NCBI GenBank assembly: GCA_033764075.1
Contig: JANRJH010000024.1
Span: forward strand, 62,001-126,000
DNA length: 64,000 nt
Origin: M3007 sp033764075
Lineage (GTDB): Bacteria; Bacteroidota; Bacteroidia; Chitinophagales; Saprospiraceae
Reading direction: 5' to 3'
Below, piece by piece: positions 1-8,011 of the stretch. The notes beneath the pieces are model-generated. The model made no database searches, was not told the origin of the DNA, and worked only from the letters and a program-made list of their open reading frames with translations. Position numbers and translations under genes: made by a program. Positions within the stretch are counted from its first letter, which is position 1. Every line of letters starts with the position of its first letter.

Positions 1-21
1 GCGCCCCATAAGCTAATCGGC

Positions 22-30
22 TATTTTTGC
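22..30 (+). promoter_or_regulatory. Probable Bacteroidota -7 promoter box
   Basis: The sequence TATTTTTGC matches the Bacteroidota consensus TAnnTTTG followed by C. It lies about 30 bases before the ATG at 60, which favours that ATG over an in-frame TTG at 27. The -33 box would fall outside the window. Confidence 0.55.
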
Positions 31-59
31 GTTATAGCTCCAATAAACGCTGGAACGAC

Positions 60-1100
60 ATGATAGTAACCCGATTTACGCCAATGTTCATTGGCCTGTT
101 GATGGCTGCCGGGTCGGCATACACGCAAAAAAATGCCGATTGTGCCACCGCCGTTGATGTTTGTAAAAAAGAACCGGTGAAGATTAATCGCGCAACGGGC
201 GAAGGCGCAGACCGGATGGAAGCCGATTTCGTTTCCTGTTTTATGAACGGTGACAACTTCGGTATGGCGGAGGAAAATTCGACCTGGTTCAAGTGGGAGG
301 TCGCAGAGGGGGGCACTTTTACCTTTGTGATCACACCGGACAACAAGACCAACGATATTGACTTTGTGGTTTACCGGCTGCCGGCGGACGGCTCCTGCAT
401 CGGCAAGCAGATTGTACGGTGCATGGCCGCGGGCGATCCGCCGGAGTTGTACGGCAAGTCCCCGTGCCTGGGCAAAACCGGATTGCGCGATGGCGAGACC
501 GATACCAGCGAAGATGCCGGCTGCAGCGACGAAGGCGACAATACATGGCTGGCCCCGCTGAAAACGGTCAAAGGAGAGCGATACGCGTTGCTGGTGAGCA
601 ATGTGTCGGAGCCAGGAGCCGGATTTTCCATCAGCTTTTCCGGTTCTGCCAAATTGCCGTGTGAGGTTGAAGAACCCGCCGTCGCCCGGGCAGAACCCAA
701 ACCCAAGGTGAAGGAAACACCCCCGCCCCCACCACCACCGGTAACCAAACCCACTGAAATTGGCGGACGGAAGGTGGCCATTGGCGAAACCGTACGCGTG
801 GGCAACCGAAAGCTCAAAATGAAAATCTGGGACAGTCAGGTAGAAGACGGTGACGTCGTATCGGTGTACATCAACGATACAAAGGTGCTCGACAGGCATT
901 TGCTGACCCTTCGGCCCCGGGAGTTTGAATTCGAACTGCCCGCCGGTCGCGAGCACTATATTACGGTTTACGCCGACGACTTCGGCAAGGCGGAGCCCAA
1001 CACCGCCACGGTGGAAATATTCGACGGCCAGAAGACGTATACAATCGATCTGGTATCTACCCGCAGCGAACAAGAAAGCCTGAAGTTGGTTTTGGAATAA
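60..1100 (+). CDS. Secreted protein with PPC-like and C-terminal beta domains, function unknown
   Basis: The 346-residue product begins with a signal peptide (MIVTRFTPMFIGLLMAAGSA...). A cysteine-containing N-terminal domain follows, whose strands resemble the PPC-like beta-sandwich domains of secreted Bacteroidota proteins (for example WFKWEVAEGGTFTFVI and later GERYALLVSN). A proline-rich linker with seven consecutive prolines leads to a second beta-rich domain of about 105 residues. The ATG at 60 is chosen because it begins a clean signal peptide and sits just behind a promoter box; an in-frame TTG at 27 is less likely. No enzyme motif is visible. An envelope binding or structural role is inference only. 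Confidence 0.75.
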   Translation: MIVTRFTPMFIGLLMAAGSAYTQKNADCATAVDVCKKEPVKINRATGEGADRMEADFVSCFMNGDNFGMAEENSTWFKWEVAEGGTFTFVITPDNKTNDIDFVVYRLPADGSCIGKQIVRCMAAGDPPELYGKSPCLGKTGLRDGETDTSEDAGCSDEGDNTWLAPLKTVKGERYALLVSNVSEPGAGFSISFSGSAKLPCEVEEPAVARAEPKPKVKETPPPPPPPVTKPTEIGGRKVAIGETVRVGNRKLKMKIWDSQVEDGDVVSVYINDTKVLDRHLLTLRPREFEFELPAGREHYITVYADDFGKAEPNTATVEIFDGQKTYTIDLVSTRSEQESLKLVLE

Positions 1101-1146
1101 GGATTATCTTCGATCCCACATTTCACCACCGACATTCCACCTGCTC

Positions 1147-2235
1147 ATGATAGGCTTTCGCTTTTCCGAATACCGCCCCGACGACGCCCAAAGCGTTTTT
1201 GACCGGCTGTTCAAAATATTTCAGGAACTCATGCTGTACACCTCCGGTGATGTGGTGGAATCGCTGGCCTGGCTAACCGAGCTCGACAAGGAGTATAAAC
1301 TCACCACGGAGGAGTACGGCATGGGTGATTTTATCCGCGACCTGGAGGAAAAAGGGTTTATCCGGCGCGACGGCGACGGTGAAGGTGGCGTAGGACCCAC
1401 GGCCAAGCTTGAAATCAGCCTGCGCCAAAAAAGTCTGGATGACATTTTTGGCGACCTAAAGAAAGCTAAAAGCGGGCGACACACCACCGGTTTTATCGGC
1501 AATGGCGATGAATTCACCTCTGACGTGAAGCCCTTCGAATTCGGAGACACACTGGAAAACCTCGCTGTGACAAACTCCCTGCGCAATGCGTACATCAACC
1601 ACGGCATCGACGAGTTTAAGCTCACGCAGGACGATCTGGAGATGTACGAAACATACTACCAGTCACAGATGTCATCCGTACTCATGATCGACATTTCCCA
1701 CTCCATGATCCTGTACGGTGAAGACCGCATCACGCCGGCCAAGAAAGTGGCGCTTGCGCTGGCAGAGTTTATCCAGACCCGTTTCCCGAAAGACACGCTG
1801 GACCTCATCGTTTTCGGCAACGATGCCTGGCCCATTGAACTCAAAGACGTACCTTATCTTCAGGTAGGCCCCTACCATACCAACACCGTCGCCGGTCTCG
1901 AACTGGCCATGGACATCCTCAAGCGCCGCCGCAACCCGAACAAACAGATCTTTATGATCACCGACGGCAAACCCACTTGCCTTAAAATTGGAAAAAACTA
2001 TTACAAAAATTCCTTTGGGCTGGACCGGAAGATCGTCAACCGTTGCCTGAACCTCGCGATGCATTGTAAGAAACTGAACATACCCATCACCACTTTCATG
2101 ATCGCCCGCGATCCCTATTTGGTGCGTTTCGTGGAGGCATTTACGAAGACCAACAATGGCAAAGCGTTTTATTCCTCCCTGCAAGGCTTGGGGTCGTTTG
2201 TGCTGGAAAACTATAAAAAAAGGGGGCGCAAATAA
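1147..2235 (+). CDS. von Willebrand factor A (vWA) domain protein
   Basis: This 362-residue protein has no signal peptide and is probably cytoplasmic. The vWA domain occupies roughly residues 175-340. Its metal-ion-dependent adhesion site is visible as D182-x-S184-x-S186 (MIDISHS), followed by a conserved threonine in the HTNTVAG stretch and an ITDG motif. The N-terminal 170 residues are acidic and helical. Such proteins often work with a MoxR- or chelatase-type AAA ATPase as metal-dependent adaptors, but none is adjacent here. It ends exactly at a 32-bp palindrome. The domain call is firm; the role is unknown. Confidence 0.85.
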   Translation: MIGFRFSEYRPDDAQSVFDRLFKIFQELMLYTSGDVVESLAWLTELDKEYKLTTEEYGMGDFIRDLEEKGFIRRDGDGEGGVGPTAKLEISLRQKSLDDIFGDLKKAKSGRHTTGFIGNGDEFTSDVKPFEFGDTLENLAVTNSLRNAYINHGIDEFKLTQDDLEMYETYYQSQMSSVLMIDISHSMILYGEDRITPAKKVALALAEFIQTRFPKDTLDLIVFGNDAWPIELKDVPYLQVGPYHTNTVAGLELAMDILKRRRNPNKQIFMITDGKPTCLKIGKNYYKNSFGLDRKIVNRCLNLAMHCKKLNIPITTFMIARDPYLVRFVEAFTKTNNGKAFYSSLQGLGSFVLENYKKRGRK

Positions 2236-2267
2236 ATTCGTCCTACGAGTATACTCGTAGGACGAAT
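2236..2267. repeat. Dispersed intergenic palindrome, copy 1 (perfect 32 bp)
   Basis: A perfect palindrome with 16-base arms (ATTCGTCCTACGAGTA and its reverse complement) starts immediately after the stop codon of the vWA gene. Related copies lie at 7971-7998, 34830-34865 and 37091-37118. This copy alone is symmetric at the centre (GAGTATACTC). It could act as a transcript-end hairpin or be a REP-like element. Confidence 0.9.
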
Positions 2268-2286
2268 ACAAACAACATTTTTTCGT

Positions 2287-2586
2287 ATGTATATTTTACT
2301 AATATCAATAGTGATAGGCTTATTTGTGGCCATGCTTTTTGTCAATTTGTATTTTCGGGCGCGGGTGCTGAAGATCTACGGGGTGCTGGTACGCAACAAA
2401 GTGGAATTTGGCGCTGCCCATATTTTCAGCCGCGAAAAATTGGAACATGAGATTTTGCCTAAATATCCGGAGTTTCGCACCGAAATCGAACAGTTCATCC
2501 GGCACATGCGGTACTCCATCCGCATGGCTACGGTGCTGATCGCTTTGATTACCGCCTTTGGCGCTATTCTGATGTATTTTCGGTAA
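2287..2586 (+). CDS. Small two-helix membrane protein, function unknown
   Basis: The 99-residue product has a hydrophobic helix at residues 2-22 and another at 79-97, separated by a charged, mostly helical segment of about 55 residues. It lies between the first dispersed palindrome and the oxidoreductase gene, 21 bases upstream of the latter, so cotranscription with that gene is likely. No family is recognised. The ATG, the frame and the clean membrane topology support a real gene. Confidence 0.65.
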   Translation: MYILLISIVIGLFVAMLFVNLYFRARVLKIYGVLVRNKVEFGAAHIFSREKLEHEILPKYPEFRTEIEQFIRHMRYSIRMATVLIALITAFGAILMYFR

Positions 2587-2607
2587 ACCGCTCACAACCC
2601 TGTTTTT

Positions 2608-3603
2608 ATGAGAATTGGCCTTCTGGGCGCCGGGCACCTCGGCAAAATCCACCTCAAATGTATTCTGGCTACCTCCTGTTGGAAACTGGCAGGCTTTTAC
2701 GACCCCAGTGATACCCACGCTGAGAGCGCCGTCAAGCAATACGCAGCCCACCGGTTTGATACCGTGGACGAACTTTTGCAAGCCGTAGATGCGGTGGATA
2801 TTGTAACCCCCACCCCGTCGCACTTCGAACTGGCCGCCCGCGCGCTGGAAGCAGGTAAGCACGTTTTTATAGAAAAACCAGTGACGGAAACTTTGGCGGA
2901 GGGAAAGAAATTGTTGGAAATGGCCTCTGGAACCGGCTTGAAGGTGCAAGTTGGCCATGTAGAGCGCTTCAATCCGGCATTTACGGCGTTAAAGGGGATG
3001 GACCTGAATCCGATGTTTATCGAGAGCCACCGGCTATCTGTTTTTCAGCCCAGGGGTACCGAAGTGTCGGTCATCCTGGATCTGATGATCCACGATCTGG
3101 ATCTGGTGCTGCACCTGGTTCGTTCCGAATTGATCAACTTAAGCGCCAGCGGTGTGGCGGTATTGAGCGACACGCCGGACATAGCCAACGTCCGCCTGGA
3201 GTTTGCCAACGGAGCGGTGGCCAACCTCACCGCCAGCCGTATTTCGCTGAAGCAGATGCGCAAAATGCGGCTCTTCCAGCCGGACCATTACCTGAGTCTG
3301 GATTTTCTGGATAAAAACGCCCAAATTGTGCGGCTGTACGACCAGGAAGCGCCCAATCTTCCGCCCCAGGAACAACTGATGGCGTTTGAAACCAACCAGG
3401 GCACAAAATGGCTTCATTTGCAAATGCCTGATTCCGAACCGGTAAACGCTATTCAACGCGAGCTGGAGACGTTTTATGAGTCCATCGAAAACAACTCAAC
3501 GCCAGTGGTGAGCCTCGAAGACGGGTATAGGGCGCTAAAAGTTGCCCACGAAATACTCGAAGCCATCGAAATGCGCAAAGGCGCCGCCCATTTGGACGCC
3601 TAG
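2608..3603 (+). CDS. Gfo/Idh/MocA family NAD(P)-dependent oxidoreductase
   Basis: The 331-residue protein opens with a Rossmann nucleotide-binding motif (GLLGAGHLGKIH, near residue 4). It carries the family's EKP motif near residue 92 (VFIEKPVTETLAEG), whose lysine takes part in catalysis. The C-terminal half is the substrate-binding alpha/beta domain, including DLMIHDLDLVLHL. Family members oxidise or reduce sugars, inositols and related compounds with NAD(P); the substrate here cannot be deduced. It converges on the SbtA-like permease gene with a 29-base gap. Confidence 0.9.
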   Translation: MRIGLLGAGHLGKIHLKCILATSCWKLAGFYDPSDTHAESAVKQYAAHRFDTVDELLQAVDAVDIVTPTPSHFELAARALEAGKHVFIEKPVTETLAEGKKLLEMASGTGLKVQVGHVERFNPAFTALKGMDLNPMFIESHRLSVFQPRGTEVSVILDLMIHDLDLVLHLVRSELINLSASGVAVLSDTPDIANVRLEFANGAVANLTASRISLKQMRKMRLFQPDHYLSLDFLDKNAQIVRLYDQEAPNLPPQEQLMAFETNQGTKWLHLQMPDSEPVNAIQRELETFYESIENNSTPVVSLEDGYRALKVAHEILEAIEMRKGAAHLDA

Positions 3604-3632
3604 TCTTCCCACCCCGGGTCAAGCGTAACAGG

Positions 3633-4592
3633 CTACATGCTCGCCAGCCAGTAGTACAGGGGCATACCCACAGTGATGTTGAACGGAAACGTCACCCCCA
3701 GTGCCATAGGAATATACAATCCCGGATCTGCCTCCGGCGCAGCCAGCCGCATGGCTGCCGGTACGGCGATATAAGACGCGCTGGCGGCCAAGACGGCGAA
3801 CATGAACCGATTGGCCGTGTCGGCAGTTACCAGACTGCTCAGCCACGCCACCAAACAGCCATTCAGGCAGGCAATGCCCACGGCAAAAAAGGTTAGAAAC
3901 GCCCCCGAACGGTAGAAAGCGGTGAACCGGCGTGCGGTTACCATGCCCATTTCCAGCAGAAAAATGGCGAGAAAACCTTTGAAAATGTCGGTCGTGAACG
4001 GCTTGATACCCTCAGCCTGCTTGGCATCGGCCACCACGCCGATGAGCAGGCTCCCGGTGATCATCAGCACACTGCCGTTGGTGAAAGCGTGGCGCACCAA
4101 CTCCCGCATGCTCATCCGCTGATCTTTTCCAACACCATAGTGGTTCATGAGCAAAACCGCAACGATGATGGCCGGCGCTTCCATCAGTGCCATCACGGCC
4201 ACCATGTGTCCGCCGAAATGCAGTTGCAATTGCTCCAGAAAGCCGGAAGCCGCCACAAAGGTGACTGCACTGACGGATCCGTAGGTCGCTGCTATGGCGC
4301 CGGCGTTGGGTATACTCAGCCTTCGACGGAGCAGAAAAAACACGTACAATGGAATGGCGGCAGCCACCAACAACCCAAATACCAGGGATGCGCCTATTTC
4401 TGCCGTGAACGCGCTGTGCGACAACTCCTGACCGCCCTTGAACCCGATGGAAAACAACAAATAAAGGGATATGAATTTTACTGATTGTGCCGGTATCTCC
4501 AGGTCGCTTTTCATCCAGGCCGCCAAAATGCCCAAAAGAAAAAACAAAAGTGTGGGGTTGGTAATATTTGAGAGCAAAAGGGTTTGACTCAT
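3633..4592 (-). CDS. SbtA-like sodium-dependent bicarbonate transporter family permease
   Basis: This 319-residue integral membrane protein has about ten hydrophobic segments. Its N-terminus (NITNPTLLFFLLGILAAWMKSDLEIP) is typical of the SbtA/DUF897 family, followed by a FKGGQELS stretch. Cyanobacterial SbtA imports bicarbonate together with sodium; relatives in heterotrophs are less well characterised. No SbtB-type PII regulator is next to it. A good promoter precedes it at 4616-4647, giving a short leader. The family call is strong; the substrate is inferred from the family. Confidence 0.85.
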   Translation of the reverse strand: MSQTLLLSNITNPTLLFFLLGILAAWMKSDLEIPAQSVKFISLYLLFSIGFKGGQELSHSAFTAEIGASLVFGLLVAAAIPLYVFFLLRRRLSIPNAGAIAATYGSVSAVTFVAASGFLEQLQLHFGGHMVAVMALMEAPAIIVAVLLMNHYGVGKDQRMSMRELVRHAFTNGSVLMITGSLLIGVVADAKQAEGIKPFTTDIFKGFLAIFLLEMGMVTARRFTAFYRSGAFLTFFAVGIACLNGCLVAWLSSLVTADTANRFMFAVLAASASYIAVPAAMRLAAPEADPGLYIPMALGVTFPFNITVGMPLYYWLASM

Positions 4593-4615
4593 TACACGAG
4601 GGGTCTATTTGCGCG

Positions 4616-4647
4616 CAAAAGTATAACAATTGCCCAACTGTGCAAAA
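4616..4647 (-). promoter_or_regulatory. Promoter for the SbtA-like gene
   Basis: Read on the minus strand, a TTTTG -33 element (4643-4647) is followed after 19 bases by the -7 box TACTTTTG (4616-4623). Both match the Bacteroidota consensus, and the box lies about 24 bases before the start codon at 4592. Confidence 0.65.
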
Positions 4648-4661
4648 CAATCATCTTGTTA

Positions 4662-5159
4662 CTATTCCAGAAACACCCGCATTTCCCCTTCCTTGAGTTG
4701 AACATGGATGTTGTCTTTCAGCGTGGTATACAGCGAAAGACCAACGTAATCGGGCTGTATGGGAAACATTTTATGCTTTCGATCTACGAGCACGGCCAAC
4801 TCCACCCGTCGGGGGAGCACGCGCAGAAGCGGTCGCAGGGCGTAAAATACGGTGCGACCGGTATTGGATACGTCGTCTACCAGGATGAGTACTTTGTCCG
4901 CCAGCTCATCCGCCGGCATTTCAATCTCTGGGGTGTACTCGACCGGATTGGCCGGATTGAGCCGGATCCGGGTCAGGGTAATGCTCATCTCCTCAGGCTT
5001 GATGTCCATCAATGCATCAACCAATCGCTGGGCGAAGGTGACCCCGTTGTTGTTCAATCCGGCAAAAATGATTTCCGGTTCACCGTAGTTGCGTTCCAGT
5101 ATTTCTATGGCCAAACGCCTGATTTTTTGCCTGATTTGTTGTTCCTGGAGAATGATCAT
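4662..5159 (-). CDS. PyrR-like phosphoribosyltransferase
   Basis: The 165-residue protein has the type I phosphoribosyltransferase fold. The PRPP-binding loop is visible as VLILVDDVSNTGRT, about residues 89-102, with the two acidic residues that hold the ribose. Length and motif match the PyrR/uracil phosphoribosyltransferase group, which in some bacteria regulates pyrimidine genes by binding mRNA. No pyr genes are adjacent, so a regulatory role cannot be claimed. It is divergent from the Fe-S protein gene at 5231, with a 71-base shared upstream region. Confidence 0.85.
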   Translation of the reverse strand: MIILQEQQIRQKIRRLAIEILERNYGEPEIIFAGLNNNGVTFAQRLVDALMDIKPEEMSITLTRIRLNPANPVEYTPEIEMPADELADKVLILVDDVSNTGRTVFYALRPLLRVLPRRVELAVLVDRKHKMFPIQPDYVGLSLYTTLKDNIHVQLKEGEMRVFLE

Positions 5160-5170
5160 GTGTTCTTGAA

Positions 5171-5178
5171 TATTTTTG
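5171..5178 (+). promoter_or_regulatory. Possible -7 promoter box for the Fe-S operon
   Basis: TATTTTTG matches TAnnTTTG exactly and lies about 52 bases before the ATG at 5231. No well-spaced -33 TTG is seen, so the assignment is tentative. Confidence 0.4.
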
Positions 5179-5230
5179 ACACAAAAGTCCGTTCTTATCG
5201 CTGTAATTTGCAGCCGGAAAACGAATTTTT

Positions 5231-6538
5231 ATGCTCCAAATCATACTTTTCGCCCTTATAGCAGCAGCAGCACTGTGGTTTGCGACAAGGGGATACCGCA
5301 GGGTATACCGCAACGTGATGCTGGGTAAGCCGGAGCGGTTGAACGACAGGCCGTCGGATCGCTGGCGGAACATGCTGCTGGTGGCCCTTGGGCAACAAAA
5401 GATGTTCAAGAATTGGATCCCGGCCATCCTACACCTGTTCCTGTACACCGCTTTTGTGATTACCCAGGTTGAGCTCATCGAAATTTTTGCGGATGGGCTC
5501 ACCGGTCGGCACCGTATTTTTTCCGCACCCCTCGGCGGTTTTTACACGTTTGTCATCAGCCTGATCGAAGTGTTGTCGGTGCTGGCGTTTGTCGGCACGG
5601 TCGCCTTTCTCATCCGGCGCAATGTGCTGACGATCCCGCGTTTTCGCAAGCCGGAGCTAAAAGGGTTTCCCTGGCGCGACGCCAACTACATTCTGCTGGG
5701 TGAAATTGTGCTCCTCACGGGCATCTGCTGTATGAACGGAGCCGATCAGGTCTTGCAAGACCTGGGCGATCCGCACTACCCCAAAACGGGCGACTTTGCC
5801 GTCAGCAATACCCTGGGCCCTGCCTTGTTTGGCGGCTTGTCGCACGGAGCGCTGGTTGTCGTGGAGCGCTTCGGCTGGTGGTTGCACATCCTGACGGTTT
5901 TCGGATTCCTGTGCTACCTGCCCTATTCCAAACACCTGCATATTCTGCTGGCCTTCCCCAATACCTGGTATGCCCGTCTGACGCCCAAAGGCGAAATGAG
6001 CAATATGCCCGAAGTACAAAAGGAAGTGCGCATTATGATGGGGCTGGACCAACCGGACGCCGGCGCTTCCGCCGACCTGCCCGAGTTTGGCGCCAACGAC
6101 GTGTTCGGCCTGAGCTGGAAAAACATCCTCGATGCCTACAGTTGCACCGAGTGTGGGCGCTGCACCGCCGCCTGCCCCGCCAACCTGACCGGCAAGAAAC
6201 TTTCTCCGCGAAAAATCATGATGGACGTACGCGACCGGGCCGAGGAAATTGGCAGGAACTTGGACAACGGCGCCCAAAAACGGGCGCAGTACGACGACGG
6301 CAAAAGCCTCTTTGATTACACCACTCCGGAAGAATTGCACGCCTGCACCACCTGTAACGCCTGCGTGGAGGCCTGTCCGGTACTCATCAACCCGCTGGAC
6401 ATCATACTCCAATTGCGCCGCCACGAAATCCTGACCCAATCCGCAGGCCCGGCCGACTGGCTGCCGCTCTTCAACGCCATCGAGAACAACGGCGCCGCCT
6501 GGCAAATGCCCGTAGAAAGGGATGCCTGGAGATCCTGA
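5231..6538 (+). CDS. Membrane-bound dicluster 4Fe-4S electron-transfer protein
   Basis: The 435-residue protein has an N-terminal membrane part with about five helices, resembling cytochrome-b-like/HdrE-type subunits. A soluble ferredoxin-like domain follows. Two CxxCxxCxxxCP clusters are visible, starting at C305 (SCTECGRCTAACP) and C372 (ACTTCNACVEACP), enough for two 4Fe-4S centres. Such proteins pass electrons between a membrane quinone and a soluble partner. The partner is probably the CCG-domain protein at 6677, which would complete a split HdrD/GlcF-like module. A four-copy hairpin array lies between the two genes. The natural electron donor is unknown. Confidence 0.85.
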   Translation: MLQIILFALIAAAALWFATRGYRRVYRNVMLGKPERLNDRPSDRWRNMLLVALGQQKMFKNWIPAILHLFLYTAFVITQVELIEIFADGLTGRHRIFSAPLGGFYTFVISLIEVLSVLAFVGTVAFLIRRNVLTIPRFRKPELKGFPWRDANYILLGEIVLLTGICCMNGADQVLQDLGDPHYPKTGDFAVSNTLGPALFGGLSHGALVVVERFGWWLHILTVFGFLCYLPYSKHLHILLAFPNTWYARLTPKGEMSNMPEVQKEVRIMMGLDQPDAGASADLPEFGANDVFGLSWKNILDAYSCTECGRCTAACPANLTGKKLSPRKIMMDVRDRAEEIGRNLDNGAQKRAQYDDGKSLFDYTTPEELHACTTCNACVEACPVLINPLDIILQLRRHEILTQSAGPADWLPLFNAIENNGAAWQMPVERDAWRS

Positions 6539-6542
6539 TTAC

Positions 6543-6646
6543 CCCACGGATTTATCCGTGGGACATACCACGGATTTATCCGTGGGACATTACCCCACGG
6601 ATTTATCCGTGGGCAAGAGCCATTAACCCACGGATTTATCCGTGGG
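6543..6646. repeat. Four-copy hairpin array between the two Fe-S genes
   Basis: Four copies of the palindrome CCCACGGATTTATCCGTGGG (nine-base arms, TT centre) lie at 6543-6562, 6567-6586, 6594-6613 and 6627-6646. The second copy has lost its outermost C. The units are separated by only 4 to 13 bases. They form consecutive hairpins between co-directional genes of one probable operon, where they could attenuate transcription, block mRNA decay or set the relative dose of the two proteins. Confidence 0.9.
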
Positions 6647-6676
6647 ATATAAGTACCCTTAGGTAAAAAACATTCT

Positions 6677-7459
6677 ATGCTAGCTAAAACGTACGCGGAA
6701 TACGCCGCCGAAGGCCTTGAGCCTGAAATCCTGTTTTGGGTGGGCTGTGCCGGCAGTTACGACGCCCGGGCGCAAAAAATCACCCGAGCGCTTTGTGAAA
6801 TCCTGAATCACGTAGGAATCCGGTTTGCCATTCTGGGCAACGAAGAGCGCTGTACCGGAGACCCGGCCAGGCGCGCGGGCAACGAGTTTTTATTCCAGAT
6901 GACGGCGATGATGAACATCGAAACGTTGAACATGTACAACGTCCGGAAAATCGTTGCCGCCTGCCCCCACTGCTTCAACACCTTGAAAAATGAATATCCG
7001 GCATTGGGAGGTCATTACGAGGTCGTCCACCACAGCCAATTGCTGCAGGAGCTTATCCGGGAGGGCCGACTGAAAATACAGGGCGGAGGCGACTTTAAAG
7101 GCAAGCGCATTACTTACCACGACTCTTGCTACCTCGGGCGGGCAAACAGCGTATATGAAGCCCCGCGCGAGGTACTGGCCATGCTCGATGCAGAGCTCGT
7201 GGAGATGAAACGGTCGCGTCAAAACGGACTCTGCTGTGGCGCCGGCGGCGCCCAGATGTGGAAAGAGGACGAGCCGGGCGATAAAAGAATCAACGTCGAG
7301 CGCATCGACGAGGCACTGGAGACTCGCCCGCAGGCCGTCGTGGCCAACTGCCCTTTTTGCATCACCATGCTGCAAGACGGTTTGAAAGCACGAGAAAAAC
7401 AGGATGACATTCAGGTGTACGACCTCTCTGAAATGATCCTCAACAACATAATCAAATGA
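6677..7459 (+). CDS. CCG-domain (Fe-S)-binding oxidoreductase subunit
   Basis: The 260-residue soluble protein carries two cysteine-rich CCG-type domains (HdrB/GlpC/LutA family). The first has WVGCAGSYD, a cysteine in NEERCTGDP and the CPHC pair. The second has YHDSCYLGR, the LCCGAGGAQMW motif and the CPFC pair. In heterodisulfide reductase such motifs bind a non-cubane 4Fe-4S cluster. It follows the membrane Fe-S protein across the hairpin array, and its TGA overlaps the next ATG by four bases, so the three genes probably form one operon. Substrate unknown. Confidence 0.88.
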   Translation: MLAKTYAEYAAEGLEPEILFWVGCAGSYDARAQKITRALCEILNHVGIRFAILGNEERCTGDPARRAGNEFLFQMTAMMNIETLNMYNVRKIVAACPHCFNTLKNEYPALGGHYEVVHHSQLLQELIREGRLKIQGGGDFKGKRITYHDSCYLGRANSVYEAPREVLAMLDAELVEMKRSRQNGLCCGAGGAQMWKEDEPGDKRINVERIDEALETRPQAVVANCPFCITMLQDGLKAREKQDDIQVYDLSEMILNNIIK

Positions 7460-7965
7460 CCGCTACCCTGCCCTACCCCACCCTGGCTGCCGATAGCGAC
7501 TTCGCACCGCTGTCCCGTGTCTGGATGTACCTGGCCGACCGCAACCTGTCGGATGCCGAAGTCGCTGCGGTGAACGCCCACCTGACACACTTCTGCAGGC
7601 AATGGACGGCCCACAACATGGCCCTGAAAGCACGAGGCGAAGTTTTTGCCCATAGGTTGTTGCTGCTGATGGTCGACGAAACCCTGGCCGGCGCAAGCGG
7701 GTGCTCCATCGATAAGTCGGTGCATTTTTTGGAGGCCATAGGGCATGAATTGCGGGTGGATTGGTTCGACCGGATGCAGTTTGCCTGGCTGGATAAAAAC
7801 GGAGACATAGCGTTCGGAACCAAATCCGTCTTTGAGGATAAAGTCCATACCGGCCACATCACGCCGGAAACACCCATGATGAACACTTTGGCCAATACCC
7901 GTGAGGCGCTGCAAACCCAATTTTGGGTGGCGTTTCAGGGCAGTTGGCAAAAAAAATTGGTTTAA
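7456..7965 (+). CDS. Conserved-looking hypothetical protein in the Fe-S operon
   Basis: The 169-residue soluble protein starts at the ATG that overlaps the TGA of the CCG-domain gene (ATGA), a strong sign of translational coupling. It has no signal peptide, no cysteine cluster and no motif I recognise. A single CSIDKSVHF stretch near the middle contains its only notable cysteine. Its position suggests an accessory or assembly role for the Fe-S module, but that is inference. It ends just before a copy of the dispersed palindrome. Confidence 0.7.
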   Translation: MTATLPYPTLAADSDFAPLSRVWMYLADRNLSDAEVAAVNAHLTHFCRQWTAHNMALKARGEVFAHRLLLLMVDETLAGASGCSIDKSVHFLEAIGHELRVDWFDRMQFAWLDKNGDIAFGTKSVFEDKVHTGHITPETPMMNTLANTREALQTQFWVAFQGSWQKKLV

Positions 7966-7970
7966 CCCAC

Positions 7971-7998
7971 TCGTCCTACGACTATACTCGTAGGACGA
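7971..7998. repeat. Dispersed intergenic palindrome, copy 2
   Basis: Eleven-base arms (TCGTCCTACGA and its reverse complement) enclose the six-base centre CTATAC. It is the same family as the copies at 2236, 34830 and 37091. It sits between two co-directional genes, only 13 bases before the start of the EAD-protease-TIR gene, so it could insulate that gene from the Fe-S operon. Confidence 0.88.
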
Positions 7999-8011
7999 AT
8001 AAAATTTTGCC

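Noticed and set aside
6543..6646. CRISPR array
   Set aside because: The repeats are self-palindromic 20-mers with spacers of only 4 to 13 bases and no cas genes nearby.
5231..7459. A single Fe-S gene broken by a frameshift or insertion
   Set aside because: The two frames carry different, complete domains (membrane plus dicluster; double CCG) and each has its own start and stop. Such split pairs are normal.
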